A stretch of DNA of 7,448 bases, taken from Anaerolineae bacterium (GTDB taxonomy: Bacteria > Chloroflexota > Anaerolineae > B4-G1). Below, piece by piece: positions 1 to 4,640 of this stretch. Each line of letters begins with the position of its first letter. Position 1 is the first letter of the stretch. The position numbers were made by a program, and so were the translations under genes. The stretch covers positions 1 through 7,448 of the forward strand of contig JAUWNP010000215.1 in assembly GCA_030612585.1 (NCBI GenBank). Reading direction: 5' to 3'. The notes below the pieces were generated by a model. It was not told the DNA's origin. It searched no databases and was given only the letters and a program-made list of their open reading frames with translations.

Positions 1-69
1 CCCCCCCAATAATGGGGGGGATGAAAGGCCCCCTGTCCCCCCCAATGGGGGGGATGAAAGGGGGGGGGA
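1..69. repeat. C7/G7 tandem duplication at window edge
   Basis: Two near-identical units occur. The first is C7-AATAAT-G7-ATGAAAGG (1-28) and the second is C7-AAT-G7-ATGAAAGG (37-61), joined by CCCCCTGT and followed by more G. Each unit is an inverted repeat (C7...G7) able to form a hairpin. The units differ by one AAT triplet, so the frame is preserved, and they read as PPNNGGDERPPVPPNGGDERGG in the transglutaminase frame. This could be a genuine low-complexity linker, a mobile or expanded repeat, or an assembly artefact near a contig end. Confidence 0.7.
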
Positions 70-1138
70 CCTGGCCAGGCTGGCCTCCGAGGTGGTCAGT
101 TACACCATCGTCTCCCGCCTGCCCAGGCCCACGGCGGACGATCTGCGGGCCGTCTCCATGTTTTGCCCGCCAGAGATCCCCGCGCGCTATTTGCAACTGC
201 CCGAGACTGTCCCCCAGCGGGTGATTGATCTGGCCCAGGAAGTCGTTGCCGATGGGGAGACGGTCTACGAGCGGGCACGGCTGCTGGAGCGATACCTGCG
301 CGCCTATCCTTACTCGCTGGAACTGGAGCAGCCGCCGGAGGGCTGGGACGTGGCCGACTACTTCCTCTTCGGGGCGCGTGAGGGCTACTGCGACTACTAT
401 GCCACGACCTTCGTGGTGATGGCCCGGGCGGTCGGTATCCCGGCGCGGCTGGCTTCGGGATACGCTGGTGGGCAGTATGACTTCGCCGGCGAGGTCTACC
501 TGGTGCGTCAGTTCAACGGTCACTCCTGGCCGGAGGTCTATTTCCCCGGCTGGGGTTGGATCGGCTTCGAACCGACGGGGGCGCAGCCGGTGACGGAGTT
601 GCCCGATGAGATGCTATTGCCGGAGCGAGCGTTGCCGGGGCCTACAGGCCCACCGGCGCGGATGGTGCGCTTCGGCTGGCGGGTGGCCCGGCTGGGGTTG
701 GCGCTGCTGGTTGGAGTGGGCCTTGCTGTGGTTGTGTGGGGCCACTATAGCCGGCGGCGGGCGGCGCTGGTCGTCACCCTGCCGCTGGTATGGGGTTGGG
801 TGAGGCGGGCCGGGGCGCGGCTGGGACTGCCCCCCGACCCGGCGCTGACGCCGCAGGAGTACGCGCTGGCGCTGGCGGCGGAACTGCGCGCTCGGGCGGA
901 ACAGGCACGACGGTGGAGGGACCACTGGGCGGGATTGGCGGCGCAGGGTGGGGCGGCGCTAGAGGTCCTGGGGGTGCTGTATAGCACGCAGATCTATGGA
1001 GGACCGCAGGTCACGGTAGTGGATGAAGGAGTGGTGCGGAATGTGTGGGCACGACTACGCGGGCCGCTGCGCCGGTTCAGATGGCTGGGGTGGGGGCAGC
1101 GGCTGGGGAGACGGATTGGTGGAGGTGGTGAGATTTGA
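2..1138 (+). CDS. Transglutaminase-like membrane protein with C-terminal DUF4129-like region, 5'-truncated
   Basis: The frame is open from base 2, so the gene begins left of the window and the GTG at 92 is internal. The segment from about base 105 (YTIVSR...) to 240 (YLQLPETVPQRV) matches the lead-in to the transglutaminase core of TgpA-like proteins. The catalytic triad is visible: Cys in GYCDYYA (codon 389-391), His in NGHSWPEVYF (521-523) and an acidic residue in FEPTG (569-571). Glu replaces the more usual Asp, as is common in this group. One hydrophobic membrane segment follows (about 692-742), then an arginine-rich cytoplasmic tail containing ALTPQEYALAL and ending in WARLRGPLRRFRW, like DUF4129. 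Family members are typically large membrane proteins with several N-terminal helices, which would lie outside the window. The substrate is unknown. The first 69 bases are homopolymer-rich, so the frame there could be affected by sequencing errors. The stop codon lies inside the next promoter. Confidence 0.88.
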   Translation, partial: PPNNGGDERPPVPPNGGDERGGDLARLASEVVSYTIVSRLPRPTADDLRAVSMFCPPEIPARYLQLPETVPQRVIDLAQEVVADGETVYERARLLERYLRAYPYSLELEQPPEGWDVADYFLFGAREGYCDYYATTFVVMARAVGIPARLASGYAGGQYDFAGEVYLVRQFNGHSWPEVYFPGWGWIGFEPTGAQPVTELPDEMLLPERALPGPTGPPARMVRFGWRVARLGLALLVGVGLAVVVWGHYSRRRAALVVTLPLVWGWVRRAGARLGLPPDPALTPQEYALALAAELRARAEQARRWRDHWAGLAAQGGAALEVLGVLYSTQIYGGPQVTVVDEGVVRNVWARLRGPLRRFRWLGWGQRLGRRIGGGGEI

Positions 1139-1163
1139 CAGGAGTGACGTTTTGTGGCATAAT
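1135..1163 (+). promoter_or_regulatory. Sigma-70-type promoter of the T-box/alaX transcript
   Basis: TTGACA (1135-1140) and CATAAT (1158-1163) are separated by exactly 17 bases. The -35 box is perfect and the -10 box matches 5 of 6. Transcription would start near 1169-1171, just before the base of T-box Stem I. The TGA stop of the transglutaminase gene (1136-1138) lies inside the -35 hexamer, so the two transcription units abut without any spacer. Confidence 0.8.
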
Positions 1164-1259
1164 GCAATCATAAAGGCGATGATGGAGACGAGTAGGCGCT
1201 GGGTACTGGCCCAGAGAGCCCGGGACAGGTGAGAGCCGGGTGCGGGAACCGCGCCGAAA

Positions 1260-1262
1260 ATC
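1260..1262 (+). promoter_or_regulatory. Predicted T-box specifier codon ATC (Ile)
   Basis: The upper Stem I helix GGCGC (1195-1199) pairs with GCGCC (1251-1255). GAA (1256-1258) completes the loop-E motif opposite AGTA. After one spacer base comes ATC, then C, then CTCC (1264-1267), which pairs with GGAG (1184-1187). This register, GAA-A-specifier, is the one I recall for glycine T-boxes (GAA-A-GGC-A). A one-base shift would read AAT (Asn) or TCC (Ser). Both of those tRNAs normally carry discriminator G73 and would want UGGC rather than the UGGU seen. Confidence 0.78.
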
Positions 1263-1288
1263 CCTCCGGAGCCGCTGACCAAACCGTT

Positions 1289-1371
1289 GGGAGACTGGTA
1301 GATTGGTAAATCGGTAGATTGGTGACCTGCTTCCCAATTTACCAACTTACCAGTTTGCCAATCTACTAACT
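1289..1371. repeat. Palindromic octamer repeat, copy A, inside the T-box leader
   Basis: The left arm is a run of 8-base units from 1294: ACTGGTAG, ATTGGTAA, ATCGGTAG, ATTGGTGA. The right arm (about 1332-1370), read on the minus strand, gives ATTGGGAA, GTTGGTAA, ACTGGTAA, ATTGGCAA, then a degenerate TAGTAG end. The arms are imperfect reverse complements and can form a long hairpin around a short GACCTGCTT loop. The element lies between the 3' foot of Stem I (1276) and the first Stem II base (about 1372), so it adds a hairpin in a linker without breaking conserved T-box elements. No clear target duplication was found around this copy. It is the same family as the repeat inside ileS. Confidence 0.85.
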
Positions 1372-1458
1372 CAGTAGACTCAGACGGACTCGTTCCCCGT
1401 TAGCAGGACGCGGCGATGTTGGTCGCCGGACAAGAGGCTCCGCTGCGGCGGGGCAAGA

Positions 1459-1492
1459 AGGGTGGTACCACGGGAGTGCGACTCTCGTCCCT
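1459..1492 (+). promoter_or_regulatory. T-box antiterminator
   Basis: AGGG (1459-1462) pairs with CCCT (1489-1492), and ACGGGAGT (1470-1477) pairs with ACTCTCGT (1481-1488) with one G-U pair and a three-base loop. Between the two helices lies the seven-base bulge TGGTACC (1463-1469), whose TGGT would pair with the acceptor end ACCA-3' of an uncharged tRNA with discriminator A. The strand 1481-1490 is shared with the terminator, so the two structures exclude each other. Confidence 0.88.
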
Positions 1493-1511
1493 TTGGACGA
1501 GAGTTTTTTTG
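1481..1511 (+). terminator. T-box-controlled intrinsic terminator
   Basis: ACTCTCGTCC (1481-1490) pairs perfectly with GGACGAGAGT (1495-1504) around a CTTT loop. A run of seven T (1504-1510) follows. It is the competing structure to the antiterminator and lies just upstream of the alaX ribosome binding site. Confidence 0.93.
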
Positions 1512-1524
1512 TTTGGTGTGATTT

Positions 1525-1529
1525 GGAGG
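1525..1529 (+). promoter_or_regulatory. Ribosome binding site of alaX
   Basis: GGAGG lies four bases before the ATG at 1534 and immediately after the T-box terminator. It fixes the start of the editing protein. Confidence 0.8.
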
Positions 1530-1533
1530 CGAA

Positions 1534-2244
1534 ATGACAGAGTTGCTCTATCAAACGGACAGTTACCTGCGCGAGTTCAAAGCCCTCGTGACCGGGGTTG
1601 TTGGCGACGGCGTGGTGCTGGACCGCACCGCCTTCTACCCCGGTGGAGGTGGCCAGCCTTGCGACGCCGGCCATCTGGAGGCCGGGGAAGAGCGCTGGGA
1701 GGTGCGCAAGGTGGGGCGGAAGGAGGGCCGGGTGGTTCACTTTCTGGACCGGGAACCTCCGCCCGTGGGGACGCCTGTGGTGGGTTTCCTGGACTGGGAG
1801 CGCTGTTACGCGCTGATGCGCACCCACACGGCGATGCACATTCTCTGCGGTGTGATCTGGCGGGACTACGGCGCATCGGTGACCGGCGGCAACATGAAGC
1901 CGCTGCGGGGGCGGATGGACTTCGAGTTTGAGCACATGCGGCGGGAATTGGTCAGCGAGATTGAGGAGAAGATCAACGTCGAGGTAGCCGCCGCCCGTCC
2001 AGTACGCGTGCAGATTCTCCCCCGTGAGGAGGCCTTCCAGATTCCCGATCTCATCCGTACCAAGATCAACCTGTTGCCGCCTCACATCACCCAGGTGCGG
2101 GTCGTGGAGATTGAGGGGCTGGACCTGCAGGCCGACGGCGGGACGCACGTGGCCAACACGTCCGAGGTTGGGCCTCTGCGCATCGCGGACTATAAGAGCA
2201 AGGGGCGGATTAACAAGCGACTGGTGGTGGAGTTAGAGGGATAG
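1534..2244 (+). CDS. alaX: AlaX-type alanyl-tRNA editing protein (trans-editing deacylase)
   Basis: The product has 236 residues, the size of stand-alone AlaX proteins related to the AlaRS editing domain. Such proteins hydrolyse mischarged tRNA-Ala (Ser- or Gly-tRNA-Ala) in the cytoplasm. The N-terminal part carries the family signature DRTAFYPGGGGQP (about residues 30-42). The zinc-binding helix has HTAMH (His98, His102). The second zinc half-site, CGGTH in AlaRS, reads DGGTH here (Asp201, His205), so Cys is replaced by Asp. I recall this Asp form in many bacterial AlaX proteins, but that is from memory. EAFQIPDLIRTKINLLP and NTSEVG are further family blocks. The gene is preceded by a T-box that reads as isoleucine-specific, which is unexpected for an alanine-tRNA editor. 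It converges on the toxin gene 6 bases downstream, with no obvious terminator between. Confidence 0.92.
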   Translation: MTELLYQTDSYLREFKALVTGVVGDGVVLDRTAFYPGGGGQPCDAGHLEAGEERWEVRKVGRKEGRVVHFLDREPPPVGTPVVGFLDWERCYALMRTHTAMHILCGVIWRDYGASVTGGNMKPLRGRMDFEFEHMRRELVSEIEEKINVEVAAARPVRVQILPREEAFQIPDLIRTKINLLPPHITQVRVVEIEGLDLQADGGTHVANTSEVGPLRIADYKSKGRINKRLVVELEG

Positions 2245-2250
2245 CGGGGG

Positions 2251-2673
2251 CTATGCACGATGGAGACGGATGAATTGCCCGGTTTGCTCGAAGTGCTCGT
2301 CGAAGGCAAAAGCATGGACCAGTCCCAGCCGTTCCATGACGACGAAACTGGTGCAGTCGGTGAAACTGAATTCCTTGTCGTCGTACTTCTTGAACAGTTC
2401 CCAGGCTGCGCGCTGGTCGGCTTTGGAGATGTAGACGATGTTGGCATATTTCTTGGCCCACAGTTCTTGGCCCAACTCACGAGCAACTGGATAGCCAAGG
2501 CGGTATAGCGTCAGTGTGACGGTTTCGTCAATGACAAAGTTCGTCGTGATCAATCTGCCGGTGAAGGTCGCCAGGAATTGAATAGCCGTGTTGTGATGGG
2601 GATCCTTGGTATCCTTCAGGGCAAACCAGGCGCTGCTGTCCACGAGAACCAGATGGGCCAGATTCATCGACAT
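2251..2673 (-). CDS. vapC: PIN-domain toxin, VapC family
   Basis: This is a 140-residue PIN-domain ribonuclease, the usual size for VapC. The acidic metal-binding residues are all visible: Asp12 in LVDSSAW, Glu50 in VIDETVTL, Asp106 in FSFTDCTSF and Asp125 in AFDEHF. VapC toxins cleave RNA (often tRNA or rRNA) and are held in check by the antitoxin encoded just upstream. Two starts are possible. ATG at 2673 has GGAG four bases upstream. ATG at 2667 forms a classic ATGA overlap with the antitoxin stop (2666-2664). Either way the pair is translationally coupled. Base composition looks clearly less GC-rich than the flanking alaX and fic genes, in line with acquisition as a mobile toxin-antitoxin cassette. 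The stop lies 6 bases from the convergent alaX stop. Confidence 0.93.
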   Translation of the reverse strand: MSMNLAHLVLVDSSAWFALKDTKDPHHNTAIQFLATFTGRLITTNFVIDETVTLTLYRLGYPVARELGQELWAKKYANIVYISKADQRAAWELFKKYDDKEFSFTDCTSFVVMERLGLVHAFAFDEHFEQTGQFIRLHRA

Positions 2674-2999
2674 GGGTCTCCATACAGATACTTGTCGTGG
2701 TTGATTGCACCATCATGGGGAGGCTCGCTGCCAGCGGTGCTGGACATAGCCATTATCAGCAGCGCCCGCCGTTGATGCTCACCTTCGGCCAATAGTCTTT
2801 CTTCGTCCTCCGGGTCGAAGCCGAGTATATCGGCCAGCGTTTTTTGGATGGGGATGCCGTCCTCGTCCAGCAGGTCGCCGTCCTCGTCTACGTGGGGCAT
2901 TTCGATGGTGACGATGAGTTGTTGGCCTTCAGGTAGGGCCACATCTTCCAACAGGTAGAGGGTTCGTCCCTCTCGGATTGCTCTGGTTCGCACGCGCAT
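2664..2999 (-). CDS. Antitoxin partner of VapC
   Basis: The product has 111 residues. The N-terminal 40 residues (MRVRTRAIREGRTLYLLEDV then LPEGQQLIVTIEM) resemble the beta-rich DNA-binding region of AF2212-like (DUF104) or SpoVT/AbrB-type antitoxins, especially the LPEG...VTIE strand pattern. An acidic linker (DEDGDLLDEDG) and a helix follow, then a C-terminal tail ending HDKYLYGDPCR. I recall such HDxYLYG tails in antitoxins paired with PIN toxins, where the tail would contact the toxin. The start at 2999 is preferred because GGAGG (3010-3006) lies six bases upstream and a consensus promoter ends just before it. An in-frame ATG at 3080 would lie upstream of that promoter. Exact family assignment is moderate; the antitoxin role is well supported by position and overlap with vapC. 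Confidence 0.82.
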   Translation of the reverse strand: MRVRTRAIREGRTLYLLEDVALPEGQQLIVTIEMPHVDEDGDLLDEDGIPIQKTLADILGFDPEDEERLLAEGEHQRRALLIMAMSSTAGSEPPHDGAINHDKYLYGDPCR

Positions 3000-3005
3000 A
3001 GCATA

Positions 3006-3010
3006 CCTCC
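3006..3010 (-). promoter_or_regulatory. Ribosome binding site of the antitoxin gene
   Basis: GGAGG on the minus strand lies six bases before the ATG at 2999. It decides between this start and the longer open frame beginning at 3080. Confidence 0.8.
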
Positions 3011-3017
3011 GGTGAAG

Positions 3018-3046
3018 ATTATACCGGCTTGGTCGTAGGTTGTCAA
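3018..3046 (-). promoter_or_regulatory. Consensus sigma-70-type promoter of the toxin-antitoxin operon
   Basis: On the minus strand TTGACA (3046-3041) and TATAAT (3023-3018) are perfect consensus hexamers separated by exactly 17 bases. Initiation would fall near 3011, giving a leader of about a dozen bases in which the ribosome binding site begins at once. A strong core promoter fits a toxin-antitoxin operon that is repressed by its own complex, but no clear operator palindrome was identified. Confidence 0.88.
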
Positions 3047-3068
3047 TGCAGAGGTGGGTTCGTTCTAT
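3040..3068 (+). promoter_or_regulatory. Possible weak promoter of fic
   Basis: TTGTCA (3040-3045, 5 of 6 to consensus) is followed after 17 bases by TTCTAT (3063-3068, 3 of 6). Its -35 box overlaps the -35 box of the divergent toxin-antitoxin promoter on the other strand (shared TTGTCAA), so the two would compete. The -10 match is poor and this is only a candidate. Confidence 0.25.
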
Positions 3069-3086
3069 CGCGGGCCGCAAGAGTAC

Positions 3087-3091
3087 AGGAG
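3087..3091 (+). promoter_or_regulatory. Ribosome binding site of fic
   Basis: AGGAG lies eight bases before the ATG at 3100. It supports this start over the in-frame ATG at 3040, which has no ribosome binding site and overlaps the divergent promoter. Confidence 0.7.
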
Positions 3092-3099
3092 AACAAGCG

Positions 3100-3861
3100 A
3101 TGGTGGAACAAACACAGGCGTTGCTGGACAGAGTGACGGAGATGCAAGCACGCCTGGATGAAGCCAGGCCGCTCTCGCCCTCTGTGCTGAACCGGTTACG
3201 CGAGCAATTAGATGTGGAATGGACATATCACTCCAACGCCATTGAGGGCAACAGTCTCACGTTGCGTGAGACCCAACTGGTGCTGCAACACGGGTTGACG
3301 GTCGCTGGTAAGTCGCTGCGGGAACACCTGGAGGCGATCAACCACCAGCACGCCATTCACTTCGTCGAATCGTTGGCAGACAAAGATGAGCCGATCACCG
3401 AGTACATTGTGCGGAGCATCCACGCGCTGGTGCTGCGGACGATTGACGACGAGGAGGCCGGTCGCTACCGGCGCGTTCAGGTGTACATCACTGGTTCGGA
3501 ATACGTGCCACCGGAACCGGTGGCCGTGCCCGGCTTGATGGCCGACCTCAGCGACTGGCTGCATTCGGGTGAGGTGGCAGCATTGCATCCGGTGGAGCGG
3601 GCGACGCTGTCTCACTTCCGCTTGGTGCACATCCATCCCTTCACTGATGGCAACGGGCGCACGGCACGCCTACTGATGAACCTGTTGTTGATGCGAACGG
3701 GTTATCCGCCGGCGGTCATCCGCGTCGAGGACCGGCCGGCCTATTACGACGCGCTCGACGCGGCACACGAGGGGGACACGGAACCGTTCGTGCTGCTGGT
3801 GGCCGAGGCGGTAGAGCGAGCGTTGACGTTGTGGCTGGAGGCAGCGGGGGTAAGACAGTAG
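3100..3861 (+). CDS. fic: Fic-domain protein, class II (N-terminal inhibitory helix)
   Basis: The product has 253 residues. Fic enzymes usually transfer AMP from ATP to a hydroxyl side chain of a target protein. The core motif HPFTDGNGRTAR (residues 179-190) has the catalytic His179, the acidic residue and the anion-binding GNGR loop, all intact. An inhibitory motif (S/T)xxxE(G/N) occurs near the N-terminus as SNAIEG (Ser45, Glu49, Gly50), which makes this a class II Fic protein that obstructs its own ATP site. ITGSEYVPPEP (around 130-140) fits the flap over the active site. No separate DNA-binding domain is visible. The gene diverges from the toxin-antitoxin operon and is followed after 8 bases by the methyltransferase gene, so it probably leads a fic-methyltransferase-ileS transcript. 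Its target is unknown. Confidence 0.93.
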   Translation: MVEQTQALLDRVTEMQARLDEARPLSPSVLNRLREQLDVEWTYHSNAIEGNSLTLRETQLVLQHGLTVAGKSLREHLEAINHQHAIHFVESLADKDEPITEYIVRSIHALVLRTIDDEEAGRYRRVQVYITGSEYVPPEPVAVPGLMADLSDWLHSGEVAALHPVERATLSHFRLVHIHPFTDGNGRTARLLMNLLLMRTGYPPAVIRVEDRPAYYDALDAAHEGDTEPFVLLVAEAVERALTLWLEAAGVRQ

Positions 3862-3869
3862 ATGGCGAG

Positions 3870-4640
3870 ATGATAGAAGACACGCCCTGGTGGGAGACCT
3901 ATTTCGACGGCCTGTACTTCGAACTGTGTCAGCAACTGGCTGCTACGGATCGGGGGCGCAGCCGGCAGCAGGCGGAGGCGGCGGTGTATATGGCGCATCT
4001 TATCCCCCCGGCCCGGGTATTGGATCTCTGCTGCGGTTCTGGCCGCCATACCATCCCGTTGGCCCATAAGGGGTTTACAGTCACCGGGCTGGACTATTCA
4101 ACCGATATGCTGGCGCGGGCGCGCGAAGATGCAGCGCGGTCTGGGGCAGATGTCGAGTTCCGACAGGGGGATATGCGGGAACTCCCCTGGGCAGAGGTCT
4201 TCGACGGCTGCGTGATGCTTGGGGGTTCCTTTGGCATTTTTGAGGAAGAAGCCGAGAACGAGCAGGTCTTCCACGCCGTCGCCGCTGCGCTCAAGCCTGG
4301 CGGATGCTTTGTCCTTGATGCGGCCAATCGGGATCACATCGTGTGCGAGCACGTGCCGCAGCAGTGGCAGGAGGCGGGTGGCTCGCTGCGCTGCGTTGAG
4401 TACCGGTTCGATCCGGTGGCGGGCGTGAACCATGCCCGCGAGCGCTGGCTGCGAGACGGCGAGTGGACCGAACGGACGCACCACAGGCGGCTCTACACGG
4501 CCACTGAATTGGATGCTATGTTGCGCCGGGCTGGCTTGATGCCTATTGCTTACTACGGTGGCTACGACCAGAGCGAGTTCACGACTAAGTCGCACCGCAT
4601 TTTCATTGTGGCGGAAAAAGAAGGAGGAGGTTATGTTTGA
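3870..4640 (+). CDS. Class I SAM-dependent methyltransferase
   Basis: This is a 256-residue protein with a Rossmann-type methyltransferase fold. Motif I is VLDLCCGSGRH (residues 50-60). Motif II is GLDYS (73-77), with Asp75 placed to bind the SAM ribose. GDMRELPW begins at 100 and contains the usual acidic residue after strand 3. ALKPGGCFVLD follows later. The C-terminal half (HHRRLYTATELDAMLRRAG) is typical of small-molecule or ubiE-like methyltransferases, but the substrate cannot be read from the sequence. The start at 3870 (MIEDTPWWETYF) is chosen because the family usually begins near this WWxxxF block. An in-frame GTG at 3831 would overlap fic by 31 bases. Neither start has a strong ribosome binding site. 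The last 8 bases overlap ileS, and the final codons contain the ileS ribosome binding site. Confidence 0.9.
   Translation: MIEDTPWWETYFDGLYFELCQQLAATDRGRSRQQAEAAVYMAHLIPPARVLDLCCGSGRHTIPLAHKGFTVTGLDYSTDMLARAREDAARSGADVEFRQGDMRELPWAEVFDGCVMLGGSFGIFEEEAENEQVFHAVAAALKPGGCFVLDAANRDHIVCEHVPQQWQEAGGSLRCVEYRFDPVAGVNHARERWLRDGEWTERTHHRRLYTATELDAMLRRAGLMPIAYYGGYDQSEFTTKSHRIFIVAEKEGGGYV
4621..4627 (+). promoter_or_regulatory. Strong ribosome binding site of ileS inside the methyltransferase gene
   Basis: AAGGAGG followed by AGG lies five bases before the ileS ATG (4633) and encodes the EGGG tail of the methyltransferase. With the 8-base gene overlap this indicates translational coupling. Confidence 0.85.

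Larger units (their letters stand above)
1171..1511 (+). promoter_or_regulatory. T-box leader (tRNA-sensing riboswitch), predicted tRNA-Ile specific
   Basis: This is a full transcriptional T-box. Stem I closes with GGCG (1175-1178) on CGCT (1273-1276). It has a kink-turn-like AUGA/GGAG pair (1179-1182, 1268-1271), a loop-E strand AGTA (1191-1194) facing GAA (1256-1258), the AGAGAGC bulge (1213-1219) and the distal GGTGAGAG loop (1228-1235). The specifier position, read as GAA-A-NNN, is ATC (1260-1262), an isoleucine codon. Stem II elements follow (AGTAGACTCAGACGG and CCCCGTTAGC, 1373-1404), then hairpins 1411-1428 and 1437-1454. The T-box AGGGTGGTACCACG (1459-1472) ends with bulge UGGU, predicting an A discriminator base, as in tRNA-Ile. 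Uncharged tRNA would favour the antiterminator and switch on alaX. A palindromic repeat fills the Stem I-Stem II linker. Confidence 0.93.

Noticed and set aside
1272..1277. GCCGCT read as an alanine specifier codon, which would match alaX
   Set aside because: These bases form the 3' foot of Stem I: CGCT (1273-1276) pairs with GGCG (1175-1178) below the kink-turn. They are therefore outside the specifier loop, which lies at 1256-1263 opposite AGTA.
1366..2148. Minus-strand open frame of 260 codons opposite alaX
   Set aside because: It is a composition shadow of alaX that would also cover the antisense of the T-box terminator; no domain is seen.
2245..2250. Search for a bidirectional terminator between alaX and vapC
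   Set aside because: Only 6 bases separate the two stops and no hairpin with a T run is visible there.
2664..3080. Longer antitoxin reading starting at 3080
   Set aside because: It would begin upstream of the consensus minus-strand promoter (3018-3046). The ATG at 2999 has GGAGG six bases before it.
3040..3099. Longer Fic start at 3040
   Set aside because: It has no ribosome binding site, overlaps the divergent promoter and encodes a stretch unlike Fic proteins; AGGAG precedes the ATG at 3100.
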